Positions 24,034-36,330 of a DNA stretch of 64,000 bases are shown here, one piece after another. Position numbers and translations under genes: made by a program. The notes under the pieces were generated by a model. It had not been told where the DNA came from. It saw only the letters and a list, made by a program, of their open reading frames with translations, and made no database searches. This stretch comes from Cheilinus undulatus (Eukaryota > Chordata > Actinopteri > Labriformes > Labridae): assembly GCF_018320785.1 (NCBI RefSeq), contig NC_054884.1:26041667-26105666 (forward strand), read 5' to 3'. Position 1 is the first letter of the stretch. Every line of letters starts with the position of its first letter.

Positions 24034-24210
24034 CTGATGAGAGTCAAACTCAGGAGGTCAGAGAAGTGTTTGTTGTAAGTTCACTTCGCCTCCCACGTCC
24101 ACGCCGTGAAATCCCATATTAGTGTGCAGCTCGTCGCGGGCGCGTGGCTGCTCCCCCGTCCCCTCCTCGCGCCATAAGGCTGTGACTCCACATTAGAGCG
24201 CGCCCAGGAA
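24034..24210 (-). promoter_or_regulatory. chat: Candidate chat 5' untranslated exon and GC-rich promoter
   Basis: On the minus strand a consensus donor CATCAG/GTAAGACA ends an exon-like stretch at 24,034. Just upstream, 24,080-24,210 is rich in CG dinucleotides (for example GGGCGCGTGGC on the plus strand), unlike the AT-rich surroundings. The position between slc18a3 and the first coding exon of chat is where mammalian ChAT has its alternative 5' exons. The downstream acceptor is uncertain; a CCGTGCAG at 23,489 is one candidate. Confidence 0.5.
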
Positions 24211-24310
24211 AAGATGCTGAAGGTGTTTGCGTCTACCTACCCCCCTGAGGCAAGAAACTCCTCCCATCGAAATCTATTCGCGGAACATATTATCTAACAG
24301 CTTGCTTCAA

Positions 24311-24326
24311 CCCCCCCCCCCCCCCC
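24311..24326. repeat. Poly(C) run
   Basis: Sixteen consecutive C residues upstream of the GC-rich chat 5' region. It is a homopolymer, likely variable in length. Confidence 0.9.
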
Positions 24327-24870
24327 TCCTGCCCACATCCGATGATAAATTAAAAGGAGGGGGAGACTTTCTTTTTTTCATGTGTCATTCATGCGTCTGG
24401 ACAAGGACGGCACGTTTTGTGCCAACTTTCTCCTTGCCTTTCAGGTGCGCTCGTGCGTTAAAGTAATGTTTTACAGCTGATATTTTGATTTTAAACATGC
24501 TTATTGTTAAGATTTTAAAATAATTTTGTGTGTCATTGCACGACTTTTTGGTCTCATGTTTTAAATGCTCAGATTTAGCTGTAAACTTTTATAGACTTTT
24601 TCCAAATCCAAATATTTATTTCCTTCCAGTGGGTTTTCATTTCTTGAGAGTCTTTAATTATTTCTAGTATTCTAATAATTCATATTTCAGACAAAATAAG
24701 ACCCGTTTTATTTGATTTGATTCTTTTATTAGAGGCTTGAAATAAAAGTGAAGTCATCGCCATCACACAGGTCCAAACAGAGATTTATTAAAACGACAAC
24801 TCGATAAATGAATGCATATTTCTTTATTTTTCAGGAGACTTTATTTGCTACTTCTCGACAAAATGTTCCA

Positions 24871-24905
24871 CACGCGCGCGCACACATGAACACGCACACA
24901 TACAC
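24871..24905. repeat. Alternating purine-pyrimidine tract (CACGCG/CACACA)
   Basis: A run of near-perfect purine-pyrimidine alternation including CACGCGCGCGCACACA, in the probable 3' flank of slc18a3. Such tracts can adopt Z-DNA in vitro. No function is implied. Confidence 0.7.
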
Positions 24906-24976
24906 CCTGTTGTAGAGGTCCACGTTATGATTTAACAATTTACATTGTGCATATATCCACATATTTACAAAATCCA

Positions 24977-24982
24977 TTTATT
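24977..24982 (-). other. Candidate polyadenylation signal for slc18a3
   Basis: AATAAA on the minus strand, about 550 bases past the slc18a3 stop codon. It is one of several candidates (others lie near 24,820-24,840), so the true 3' end is not determined. Confidence 0.35.
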
Positions 24983-25529
24983 ATGATACATTTAATTTCA
25001 AACAACAGAGAAAAAAAAAAAAAAATTACAGTAAACAGGCCCACTTGTTGCAAAGTTTAAAACCACCATTTTTTAACAACAGAAGAAGAAAATCAGGCCT
25101 TTGATGTGCAAGTAAAAAAAGTTTCCTCAGAGACTAAAAATAGAGGCTATTTTTGTGTGAGAGGGTGGATGTGCTGCTTATACTTGGTCCCATATACTCT
25201 TGTACGCACATTAATCTATTTATATCTTTTTACAGTTGTCATTGATACACACAGACTCGACAGTAGCTGATAGATCTCTCACAAAACTCCAGTTACACGT
25301 CCATGACGAACTACACAGACTTGTTGGACACAAAAAACCACGGTAAGAAAAAAAAATAAAACAAACAAAAAAAAAAAACTTTGGAGAACGTGTCACACAA
25401 TCGTGATTTTGGTGATTGGGTGTTTATATTGCACATTACAGAAAATTACTTGACAATAACCTGCCTCATTGAATCTCCAAGAGGGGAATGTAAGGATCAA
25501 AGGGGGGGCAGAGTCAGATGGAAGCCGGT

Positions 25530-27098
25530 TTAGGTGTACTCCGGACCGGACGACTCTTCTGACAAAGACCGCTGTGCTTTGAAGGGATCGAACCCGTTTT
25601 CATCTACTGGCAGACAGTTCCCTGCAGTACTGTAGCCCTTCTTTTTCGCCCTCCTCTCTTCCATCCTGATAGTATCGTACAGCCCCTGTGGAGCCTCCTC
25701 TAACAGGTTATCTCTCTCGGAGTAGGACGGTTTCATTTGGCACACGTTGCGCAGCAGCAGGAGAGCTGGCGCGTAAAGCACATTAACTAGACCCATCCCT
25801 AGATTGAGCTGCACAAAGCCGAGAGTGTGCACGATCTGCCCGGCTACTATAGGACCCATAGCGTAAGCGACAGAGTAAGAGATATCTGCTATAGCGTAAA
25901 CACTTCCATACACTGAAACGTGACGCACGTCGACTAAGAAGGCGAGAGTAGGCAGGAGCGCAGTGTCTACAAGCGCAATGCCAAAACAAATGCCGCAAAG
26001 TGGCGCAATAAGCTGTCCAAAACTTTTGCATGCAGGGACTGTGCAGGAGCTCGCGCCTATGATAACCATGCCTACAGCTCCGTAGAACCACTGCAAGTTT
26101 GGATGCTTCGCAGCTAATTTAACAGTTATGTACACACCGAGGACATGCGGGAAAAATGCAGGGAGCCATGTGAGCCCCATCTCCCACTGAGAGGAGTGCA
26201 TGGTGGTCTCCATCCAGTTGGCTATAGTGGGCTCCAGGAAGGCCAGGGGGATGTTGCACACTGTGAGCGCCCCAGCCACCACAGCTATGTAGGGGTCAAT
26301 CATGAGTCTGTAAATTGGGGTGCCCACAGGCATGTTCTCTCTAGTCCTGTTGGAGAAGGGCTTGATGACTGTAAGCAGCAGGAAGCCGTCCGCCAGGCAG
26401 ATGCACGCGAGCACAATGAAGGGAACTTTCTTCCCTGCGAACTCGTACAGGACGCCCCCGAAAGGAGGCGCCACCAGGCTCCCGAACGAGATGAACGCCA
26501 GGGCGATCCCCAGCGCCCTGCTCCTCTCCGCCTCCTCCGTGTACTTGTCTGCTATCATCGCGATCCCAGAAGTGTCCGCGAACGCAGACCCCAGACCTTG
26601 CAAACTTCTTGCGACAAACAGCGTGGCATAGTTCTCCCCGATGGCAAAAATGCAGGTGGAGAAGAACATAACACCGAGTCCGATTAAAAGAGGAATGTCA
26701 TATCCAACCCGGTCTATGAAAGTCCCAGAGAGCGGGTTAACTAAGAGCTGCAGGATGGCTTTGGACGCAAAAAGTACTCCTATCTGGACATCTAAATTGT
26801 CCTTGTTGCTTTTGTCTTGGCTTGTGCTGTTGGCTGAAGAGTTAGGGTGCATCACTACGTGGACGTGCTCTGACTGCTCACTCTCCAGCTCTATAAGATA
26901 GTCTGGGATAATTGGCACGATTACCATGTAGAGCATATTGTCCAACAGGAGAGCAACGCAAACAATCACTAATATGATCCGTCTCTGCTGGTGAGGGTCC
27001 CTAATGGCGGTGCCTAACTGTTTGGTTCTCTCCCCCATCTCGGACAGTTTTACTGCGGCTGATTTGGCCAGCCCAGACGATCCTCCTTCTCCATCCAT
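25530..27098 (-). CDS. slc18a3: Vesicular acetylcholine transporter (VAChT)
   Basis: Pumps acetylcholine into synaptic vesicles in exchange for protons; a member of the major facilitator superfamily. A single uninterrupted exon encodes 522 residues (human 532). The start is the ATG at 27,098 in a strong context (CACACCATGG). The frame stays open farther upstream, but no earlier ATG fits. The first membrane segment is about residues 41-63 with the conserved Asp in [14 protein letters not shown] (Asp53). A lumenal loop carries NSS and NST glycosylation sites near residues 85-92. Later family marks are [25 protein letters not shown] and [11 protein letters not shown]. The cytoplasmic tail has the acidic dileucine sorting signal SERDNLLEE. 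The gene lies just upstream of chat on the same strand, the classic cholinergic locus layout, and probably shares 5' regulatory sequence with it. Confidence 0.97.
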   Translation of the reverse strand: MDGEGGSSGLAKSAAVKLSEMGERTKQLGTAIRDPHQQRRIILVIVCVALLLDNMLYMVIVPIIPDYLIELESEQSEHVHVVMHPNSSANSTSQDKSNKDNLDVQIGVLFASKAILQLLVNPLSGTFIDRVGYDIPLLIGLGVMFFSTCIFAIGENYATLFVARSLQGLGSAFADTSGIAMIADKYTEEAERSRALGIALAFISFGSLVAPPFGGVLYEFAGKKVPFIVLACICLADGFLLLTVIKPFSNRTRENMPVGTPIYRLMIDPYIAVVAGALTVCNIPLAFLEPTIANWMETTMHSSQWEMGLTWLPAFFPHVLGVYITVKLAAKHPNLQWFYGAVGMVIIGASSCTVPACKSFGQLIAPLCGICFGIALVDTALLPTLAFLVDVRHVSVYGSVYAIADISYSVAYAMGPIVAGQIVHTLGFVQLNLGMGLVNVLYAPALLLLRNVCQMKPSYSERDNLLEEAPQGLYDTIRMEERRAKKKGYSTAGNCLPVDENGFDPFKAQRSLSEESSGPEYT

Positions 27099-27240
27099 GG
27101 TGTGCTTTAGTTTGGAAAAATACAAAGAGTTACGATTAAAAAATTATCCTTGTGCTTGTCCTGGGTGGTGCAGCGCTCTCAGCACCTCGGATGACTCATT
27201 GGTGCTTCCTTTACATTGATGTGATGCTCTCCGTCCTCAC

Positions 27241-27420
27241 CTCGCCTGTGCGTAAAGGGAGAGGCGAAGAAGAGGAACTTGGCTGCCTCATCGGTGAAGA
27301 TTTCTTTCCTCAGCTTCTTCAACTTGTCCTCGCCTCAGCCACATCCCGATACTCTTTCATGATCTCCCGAGAAGTGACGTGATGAAAGCGTAGAGTTTCT
27401 GCAACGCGCAGAAAGAGGTT
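27241..27420 (-). promoter_or_regulatory. Candidate first exon (R-type) and promoter of the cholinergic locus
   Basis: A good minus-strand donor, GGCGAG/GTGAGGAC, lies at 27,240-27,241, about 140 bases upstream of the slc18a3 ATG. This is where the shared R exon of mammalian cholinergic loci sits. A CRE-like TGACGTGA lies at 27,375-27,382 and an AP-1-like TGACTCA at 27,192-27,198. The exon's 5' limit cannot be set from sequence alone. This is inference from position plus the splice signal. Confidence 0.4.
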
Positions 27421-28218
27421 TCAAAATCATGAAATCTTACATTGCAAGGTTTGTTTGGATCGATTTTGGCGTTACTTATTTGCAAAAGCAAGGACGCGCA
27501 ACCCCTCTCACTGCTGTGTCCATTCCTCCCGTCACCTGTGGCACTTTTGCGCTCTGCTCTGAGTCCACGAGTGGCTTCGTGGCCATTGGTGCACATTAAC
27601 CCGCAGGTTGGGTGCTATTTTAGTCCCTTTTTTGTCTCCTCTTTTCACCAAGAGCTGTGACGCATCACCAGCTTGCCCCCAAGTGGATCCCTTCGCCACT
27701 TGCCTCTTTTATGTTAATTTTCCAACCATGGCTGCAATCACTTCAACCAATAAGAGCCAGAGAGCACCACAGCACGAGTCCTACAAGAGCTTGGAAGAAA
27801 AAAAAGTCTTATTCTTTAGATACAGTGTGCGCCACTCTGTACTTTACTGCCTTACTTAGACGTCCAAAGACATTTACGCACATGCACAACTGTATACTCC
27901 GCAGTAATGCATCAATTAATTCATCGGTCTTTATCTGTATAAGCCAGAAAAAGTGCCAAATAATCATAAATTAAACACACAAATGCCACACATAGTAAAG
28001 TTATTTAACAATTCTGTCATCAGAATTTGCCTCCTGAATGTTTCTAAATCTGGATGTTTTATCAATTCACATCATAGTGGCTCAATAGTGTTGAGATATA
28101 ATGGGGCAAAATGACATTTTTATAAGCTGCTCAAAAGTTTTGGTTAAATGTAAGCTTCTGAAAAAAAACAACAACTTTAAACTCATAAGCTGCTCACAGC
28201 CGCAGGAGCTGAGCAGAT

Positions 28219-28248
28219 TTCAGCACCACATCCCTGCTGGACAGCTCC
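28219..28248 (+). promoter_or_regulatory. Split RE1-like half-site pair upstream of slc18a3
   Basis: A left half-site TTCAGCACC (28,219-28,227) is followed after 11 bases, instead of the canonical 2, by the right half-site GGACAGCTCC (28,239-28,248) on the same strand. REST can bind half-sites with expanded spacing. This gap is slightly wider than the spacings I know to be common. It lies about 1.1 kb upstream of the slc18a3 ATG, the side on which the mammalian cholinergic RE1 is found. Confidence 0.45.
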
Positions 28249-28734
28249 CTTCACCCCAGATAAACATTAACGACAAAAAACGAGTGGAGGTTTTCACTTC
28301 TTTCATGTACATTTTCTTTTCCAAGACTGTTGAGATCAGGCGCAGTCAAAATATGGAGAAAAATACATAGCAGGCACTTAGAATGCCCTGAGATGAAGGA
28401 GTGAGGGACGCACTCGGAATGTGGGGAGATGGGACACTGGCGACACCCTGTGGTAAAAATCTACAGTACAGTTAAGAAGAAAAAACACCACCACATTTAC
28501 AATATGTACGGTCCATACAAATTATAACATTTGATTACGAAATGAAAGCATTGTAAATCTAAAAAATGAAAAATCAAGAAAATTTGAAAAATAAAGGAAC
28601 ATTCTGCAAAGTCTTTGACAGTTTTATTCAAACATCAAAATTGAGATTTACTGGGGCTACTACAACAATGGCAATAAAATTGACAAATAATAATAACAGA
28701 TAAAATAATAATAACAATAATAACTATTATTCAG

Positions 28735-30525
28735 CCCCAATTCCAAAAACGTTGGGACACTGTGTAAAATGTAAACAAATCAGAATACAGTGATTCTCAA
28801 ATCCCAGAAACCCATATTTTATTCACAGTTGAACATGGATAACATATCAGGTGTTGAAACATAGACATTTCATGAAAAACTTTCACTCATTTTCAATTTG
28901 ATGGCAGCAACATATTTTAAGAAAGTAGGGACAGGGCAACAAAGGGATGGAAAAGTAGGTAGTACTAATGATAAACAGCTGGAGGAGGATTTTGAAACTA
29001 ACTGGCTTTATTGGCAATGGATTAGTAATACGTCTGGGTATAAAGGGGTTATTTCTGAAAGATTAATCAAAGTCTTAAATATTTTTTGGAAACTGTGGAT
29101 GCCATATCCTGTGTACTGAAGAGGAGAGGGATCATCCAGCTTGTTATCAGCGCACAATACAAAAGCCTGCCTCTCTGGTGGTATGGGGTTAGATTTGAGC
29201 CTATGGCGTGGGTAGCTTACACATGTGGAAAGGCACTGTCAATGCTGAAAAGTGTATAGAGGATTAAGAGCAACATGCACTCCCATCCAGACAACGTCTC
29301 TTTCAGGAAGGCCCTGTGTATTTCAGAAAGCCTAAACCAGTGGTTTTCAACCTTTTCTTGCCCAAGGCACACCTAAGATGAAGCTAAAATCTCCAGGCAC
29401 ACCATGTCCGTCTCCATTCAAAATAGCCTCTTTAATACATGTTGCAGTATCTTCAGTCCAGTCAGACCCACTTAGTCAAGAAACACATAATTTGCAGTCT
29501 AATATTTTACATTTTTAGCAGCTATTATTGTGCATTTAGTGCCATTATTTAAATTTGGTGATGTGGCTGTTCTTCCACGAGCCTTCGTGGAAAGCGTTAA
29601 CACATGTTCCTGCCCTTCCTGTGCATACAAGGAAAGCCTGAGGCAGGAAGACAAACGACAAAAAACCCAGAGCAGACCAGGCATCAGGGACAACAGAATG
29701 ACACTGATTAAGTAATATGTGACCTAATGGAGGAGCTGAGGTGGAGGAGGGTTGCAAAGGTAGCTTGCAGAGGGAGCTACAAAGAGTAGGCAGCCAGAGC
29801 AGCTTAAATATCAGCATGAGTGCATTTAGCTAATTGGAAGCTTAGCATGAATAAGTTGGCAGTCAGCTGATAAGGGATTGCGTGAGATCAGCTGATCTCC
29901 AATGAAATGGCAGTGCTTGATTCCGCAACCTGCCAGAGGTAATATTATATGCTTAATTTGTTGAATAGTTTTAGTGATAGCATATGATTGTAAAAATCCC
30001 CATGGCACACCTAGACTTACCTCAAGGCACACCAGTGTGCCTTGCCACACCATTTAAGAACCACTGGCCTAAACCACATACCCTATCCATCACAACAGCA
30101 TGGCTTCACAGTAGAAGAGTAGGATGCTGAACTGCCCTGCTCGCAGTCCAGACCTTTTACTGATAGAAAACATTTGACAACACTGACAAAAAAGAAGACT
30201 CAGAACTGTTGAGCAGCTAAAATCCTACATCAGACAAGAATGGGACAACATTCTTTCATTCCCAAACATTCCCAAATGTGTACAGACTGTTAAAAGAAGA
30301 AGGCATGCAACACAATGGTAAACATGGCCACGTCCCTACTTTTTTGAGATATTGTGCTGCCATCATATTTAAAATGAGCTAATATTTTTCATTAAATTGT
30401 AAAATTCTGATATATTTTTATGTTCTATTGTAAATGAAATATGGTTTTACAAGATTATCAAATAATTGCACTGTCTTTCATTTTTTTAGATTTTACGCAG
30501 TGCCCCAACTTTTTTGGAATTGGGG
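28735..30525. mobile_element. DNA transposon copy 1 (CCCCAATTCC ends), interrupted
   Basis: The left end CCCCAATTCCAAAAACGTTG and the right end (reverse complement CCCCAATTCCAAAAAAGTTG) form terminal inverted repeats. Internal sequence such as ATTTGATGGCAGCAACA is shared with a shorter copy at 45,248-45,924. There is no intact coding frame. A separate hAT-type element (29,338-30,066) is inserted within it. I recognise the ends as those of a common fish repeat but do not assign a superfamily. Confidence 0.8.
29338..30066. mobile_element. Non-autonomous hAT-type element, nested
   Basis: It begins CAGTGGTTTTCAACC and ends with the reverse complement of CAGTGGTTCTTAAATGG. It is flanked on both sides by the same 8 bases, GCCTAAAC (29,330-29,337 and 30,067-30,074). 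An 8-bp target duplication with CAGNGG termini defines the hAT superfamily. The 729-bp interior has no transposase. It sits inside the older transposon copy at 28,735-30,525. Confidence 0.9.
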
Positions 30526-30789
30526 TTGAAGACAGAGGTAAGAACCATCAGAGAGATGTCAGGAGAAGAACATTTCAACCATTTGACATCACTTCCCAGA
30601 GTGTATGAATTTGTTTACTGAATTATTTTTTTGACTATACCTTTATTAACTGGACCTCTATATCACACCCAATATATGTTCTTTTACCACTAGAGGGCAG
30701 TGAAGACTTGCATATATTTATAAACGTTCTCAGCGTAAAACACAAGTTGGTGAGCAGTGCTGAACTGGAACATCAGCGACAATAATCAA

Positions 30790-30995
30790 TCACCAATACA
30801 TCTAAACTGGGTTAAAGTGGCAAAATGGGCCAAAATTGGGGATAAGTGGCAAAAAGTGGCAAAAATAAGGGGAACAATGGGTCAAATGTAGCAAAAATAG
30901 TGTCAACAGTGGGGTGGAAAGGACAAAACATTGATCACATATGGCAAAACGGACAAAAAAAGAGGCAATGGAAAAATTTATTATATATATTCCCT
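30790..30995. repeat. GTGGCAAAA-type degenerate minisatellite, tract 1
   Basis: Irregular repetition of words such as AAGTGGCAAAAATGGG, AAAGTGGC and GGCAAAAC. A second tract of the same type lies at 32,868-33,135. Confidence 0.75.
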
Positions 30996-32867
30996 TTTTT
31001 CTCTATTCATGACTTTTGTTTGCATTAGAGATGCAAAACGTTTTAATGTATGTGTTGCAAACACAGACAGGAGAGCACCTTTTTATCTAGTTGACGGTAT
31101 CAACACTTAGGATGATCACAGAGACAGCAGAGGGGTGTTTCCGTCTGTTTGTTGGATAATTTGATGCAGGAATAGAAATGTTAATACACCAAGCAAAGGA
31201 TTAATGCATCACAGGAAAAAAATGCCCAATTTCACTAATGAGAGGCTTGGCACAGAAGCAGCCGTCAGATAACACTTTATTCTCAAACCACAGCCATGCT
31301 ACAGTTATTCTGTTTAATAGATAGAAACAGACAGGATGATCTTGGTAGTCTTTGCTGACTCATAACTTGGCAGCATCTGTGAGGTCAAAGTACTTTGTGT
31401 CCACAGGATTTAGAAATAGACGGTGCCATGACCTCACAGGGGAAGAAAATACCGTATAAGAGACAGTATTTTTAGCTAGAACTGCTGCCTTATGGTTGGA
31501 TGTCTCCCAGAGATTTACCATCTCTGGGCAGTAAAAGTAGAAATCTTGGATGAACATGAGCCCCAAAGACCTTGACCTTTGATCTGAAATATTGAATTAA
31601 TTCCTTCTTCAAAGTATGGGGTAATGTCTTGAAAATGAAAACTTGTTTATGAGCAGACACATGCAGGGTTATGTAACGTCTGTTTTTGTCATGTGACATG
31701 TCTGCTTCTACTGTGTCGACCTGTGGACTGTCCTGTGAGGTGTTACATTTATCTACTTTAAACTTTTTCTGATAAATACCTTTCACATTTGACCTTTATG
31801 AAGCATGTGAGGACATAATCACTGTAGAGTTATCATACAACATAAACTCTGCCAATACAAAGTTAATCATTAACATTTTACGCAACAGTCTCTTCCTTAG
31901 ATAACCTCAGAGCTTCAGCATTCTTTCACTAAAGTCTTTATGTATTTCTTTCCCAAACTGAGGCTCAGAAGTGGATTTTAACCACTCAAACAGATTTTTT
32001 ATGGAGAGAAAGTGCTCTTCAGTCATAATCCACCATTTATAAACTCTCATGCATCATGATTTCAAATGTAATCCTGACCCACTAAACAGCATTCATGCGC
32101 CATACTCAATGCATCACTTCTTATAAGAGTTTTAAAGATACATTTAGTGGTGTTTTAGATATTCAGATCATGATGTGTTTTTATTGAAGCTTTTCTTGGA
32201 AATAGGACTTTAAAACACAAATACAGTAACATGACTGTTTCATCCAAGGCCTATGTTAAATCTTAAAATGACACTATTATAGACACAAAAACAGTTTTGT
32301 AATCCTTAGCATGATATTATTGTTATTCCTATTTTCCTTATGCATGAGTTGTAGTTTGTAAAAGGCTTCACAAAAAGCTATTTTATAAATGATAAAAAGA
32401 AATATAGTGAAAATGTGACTTTAAATTAGAACTACTTTAACACATTATCACCAACTATTGGTTTAAATTCTATGATGTCCCTGCTCACCCATAAAAGCGA
32501 GACCTCTCCAGGGTCCAGCCAAACTGGGGGCCCGTGGAGGTCAGCAAAATCATAGTCCATTGTAAAGTTAATCTGTGATAACCACAATAACCACCTGAAT
32601 AATAACCACTCTTATCAAGCAACAAAAAATGAATTGTATTTATTTATGATGTAGTATATAAACTTTTTAAAAATGTAAACCCCTTCTCTTAAAACAGAAT
32701 TACTTTTTTTTTGGATATGTTAACAATATGGATGGATCCACTGATTAAAACTTTTAAGAAAGCAATTTCAGACTTCAGCTAAGCCATGATTTGCACAAAA
32801 ATCACAATACCAGAAAATAAGAGAAGAAACTGAGAAAACTTTATTGGAAGAGAACTGAATAGTGAGA

Positions 32868-33135
32868 AAGAGACAAAAAAGGGTGAAAAGTGGCAAAAAG
32901 AAAGTTGCAAAAATTGACCATCAGAATGCCAGGAAATAAAGAGTTGAAAAAAATTTAAAGGAAGGGAATTAAATGAATATGGAAAGAGACAAGAAAATGG
33001 GTGAGAATTGGCAAAAAATTGTTAAAGCAGAAGTGGAAAAACGGGCAAAAATGCCAAAAAGGGGCAAGTAAGTGGCAAAATGGGTTAAAAATGGTCTAAA
33101 AGACGTGCGAAAAAGGGGCAAAAAGGGTGAAAGTT
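32868..33135. repeat. GTGGCAAAA-type degenerate minisatellite, tract 2
   Basis: It repeats GGTGAAAAGTGGCAAAAAG, GGCAAAAAGGGGCAAG and similar words. Same family as 30,790-30,995. No coding potential. Confidence 0.75.
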
Positions 33136-35649
33136 ATGTCAATCATGCAAAGATTTCACTACTCAGGCTAACTCAGGTTAATTTATGTGGTTGAAGATGG
33201 AAACAGTGGGCAACTTTTGGTTTGCTGTGGGGATTTGTACAACCGTGTGTCACTACTAAACTAAAGATACTGTGACGTGTTCAAGAGAATGTTTAGCATG
33301 GATATATATATGATTCACCATATCAAGCCAATGAGATATTGCTTTGATTTTAGGTATGCCTTTGGCAAACACTTAAAAAAACAAGGAGTCACCAAATAAT
33401 AAAGCTGCATATTAAAGCCAAAATAAATTATTTTATACTAAGCCATCAGTCAGTTTGGATACAACTAGTCAGTAGACAAAAACTGAACTAAGAAAAATCC
33501 TTTCAGGGGCACTGGTAAAGTGGTATTGTCTATGTGTCCTGTGTGCAGAGGCTGTTGTCCTTGGAGTGGGAAACCCGGGCTCAAATCTGGCCTGTAAATG
33601 GAAGCTAGACTTGTATCCACTTGGTGCTTTCTAGTCATCTGACTAATCAAAGTGCTTTTTGCATTGCAGGTCACACTTATCACCCAGCAATGGTGGAGGC
33701 TGCTATGTAGAGTGCATTAACCAGGGCTGCCAGCATTAATGCACCAATCCCAGTTTGGTTAAGGTCAGTAACTGGTAAATTCGTTTTTCAAACTGCATTA
33801 ATTACATGCTTTATTGTTTTCCTTTCCATTTGTCTTTGTTAAGATAACTGCAACATCTCCCTGCTGCTACAGTGGTGTAAAATGAGTCCCCCACTGCTCC
33901 TTAATGTCTCATTTTAGTTTGAAAAACTCAGTCAGCTCAGTGGACAAGTCAAAAGTTATCTGCACCTTATGTTATCAAACATTTCAGTATTACTCTTCCC
34001 TCATTTACAATTTTAATCCATAGCAAGTTCATGGTCAGGTTCATGTCATTTGATTTAATCTAATTGAAATTCCTTATTTTTTATGTTGCTGAACAGGAAG
34101 TCAATTTACCTTAAGTTTAAGACGGTACAAAAATTCAAAGTAGACCAAAAACAGTTTTAAATGCAACACAGTAAACTTTCATAATGGCACAAAAAGATTA
34201 ATCTCAAATAACTATGGAAATTTTGAGATTAATTGTGATCTAAGAATTTGACAGCCCAAGTATTTAGTATTAGCCATTCTCACTCATAGGTGTTGCTGAT
34301 GCAGAAGTCGTAGCAATTTAAGGTTAAATATCTCACCCAAGGACACACTAACATGTGGCTGCAAGAACTGGGGATTGAATCCCCAACCCCAGACAGATGA
34401 ATGATTCCACCACTGAGTGGCTCCTTTCCCCACTCTCTCACTCCACAGTTTCCAGCTCTATCCACTGTCCTTTCTCCTGTAAAAGCATAAAGTTACAAAA
34501 AAAAAAGGGATTTTCAGTAATTGTTTCCTTGACAAGTTTTTGTTTAATTTGGACTTTATGCTGGATCTGTTGAAGTGAACCTAATGCCTCTATGGTGCAA
34601 CCAAACAATCCTTTGCCGCGTATGGTTAAATGTGGACTTCACACCCTTATTTAAGATAAACTTATACACAAGAGGACACAAATTTAATGAATCCGGAATT
34701 AGGACTGCAGCATGAGACTTAATGACCCCTGTTTTTCTGAAATTTCTCACTCTGACTCTGGTCATTTTCAGCTTTAAAAGTTAAAAGCTGTCTCTAATAA
34801 ACAAATCTGTCTAAATATGCCACACATGCTCACCCATGTGTGTGGAGGCTTCTGTTTCTGCTGAGTGAAGCTTTCTATGACAGATGTTTTCCTTTTTTTG
34901 CTCCAGTCGTCTGTCAGTAGCATTAAACACATTAGCTTTAAAGGCCAGGATAACCCTCACCTCACACTACGGGTGAATGTAGATCTACAGGGTAACTCCT
35001 TTTTGTAGACTGAATTGTACAATGTGTTGGCACAGAGCTCAGATAGACTATATCTGTCTGTGACACGACGTTCCCTCGTCTTCCTGTTGGCTTGCTGCTA
35101 TTATTGCTGCTGCTGCTATCTTCAGCTCTGACTGAATTAGATCACTAGTCCGCACACTTTGGCGCCTAATCACCTGTGGCCCCTTTGACTGAAGGCCTAA
35201 TAAGTCAGAGGGGATGACTTTTTCTGAGAACTGAATGCTAATCTGTTGGAGTACTTGGTCCTTCCCAAGAAAACCTCTGAATACTACAGTTTATGAGGAA
35301 GTAGGTGATTATGTCCAGTATTTAGTATGTGCTAGTGACAAGAGCAAGAGGGAAATAGCATTCAAACTTAGGAGTTATGTGAGTTAGCTGCTGTCTATGC
35401 TTCTATTTACTGTCTTCATAACAAAATTTCACATTTGAAGCAAAGAGGTATACCAAGAAGAGGAGTCGGGGTGGTTTCTGTGGTAGTGTATTGTTAGAAG
35501 TCTTTCAATCTTTCAAAATCCTTTCATTCCTGCTCTTGCAATCTGCTGGTATGGGCATCTTCTCACTGAGGTTCTGAGCCAATCCCATTCTTCCATGACC
35601 TCTCTCGATCCAATAATCCTGCTGCTGTCATATTTGAAATCTGTTCTCC

Positions 35650-36330
35650 TCTCCTCCACAGTCTCTTGTTTGAGTGCAAGTGCTGCATACCCCCCTCCAC
35701 CCCAGTTACCTCCATTATATCTCACCAGTGCTCAGGTCCAGCTTCTCCGTGCCATCCTGTGTCCCCTCATTGCTACTTCCAAGCCATCTCATCAGGTCTG
35801 GGTCAAACTCCTCAGAAGCCCCTTCCTGATCTTATCCTACTCCTTCCATCACCACCAGTGGCTAGACTCCATGAGGGGGTCTCCTATACTGCTGTTCTCA
35901 AAGTTCACAATGGAGCCAAACACATTTCACATTTCCAAACTTGTATAATAAATTCTCTGCCCTCTTCCATTCTTTCTCTCTTCCAACTCTAGTGATCAGC
36001 TGATTATGGGTGTTCACTCTCTTGAGTACTAATCAAAACAGTATCTGTCATCCTCTCTTTCACAGTCAGTCGTTTCAGTGTGGACACTGCAACCCTCCTC
36101 CACCCCAGCCACCTCTGTTCAGTTCATCTGCATCTGGTCCAGGTCCGCACAGGTCTCCTGCTCATCTCATCCTGCATACCTCAGTCTTCTCATCCAAGCT
36201 ACCTCATTAGTGTCCCGGTCCAGCCGCCCAGAAGTCTATACCTCATCTGTTCATGCATCCCTCATCAACACCACCAGTGTCTAGACTCTATGGGAGGCCT
36301 GCTGTCGGTGTCACTACCTCTTCAAGTATG
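35650..36330. repeat. Diverged tandem duplication, about 400-bp unit, CT-rich
   Basis: Landmarks recur in order. CTCCACCCCAG occurs at 35,695 and 36,098. ACCACCAGTG followed by CTAGACTC occurs at 35,851 and 36,270. The offset is 403-419 bp with substantial divergence. Several overlapping frames of 66-117 codons exist on the plus strand, but their peptides (Pro/Ser/His-rich) show no domain. Confidence 0.65.

Noticed and set aside
26145-26687. 180-codon open frame on the plus strand inside slc18a3
   Set aside because: It is antisense to the clearly conserved slc18a3 coding exon, and its peptide (Arg/Pro/His-rich) has no domain. It is a shadow of GC-rich coding sequence.
27099-27125. Extended slc18a3 start giving nine more residues (YFSKLKHT)
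   Set aside because: The upstream codon is TTG, not ATG. The ATG at 27,098 has a strong Kozak context and gives the expected family length.
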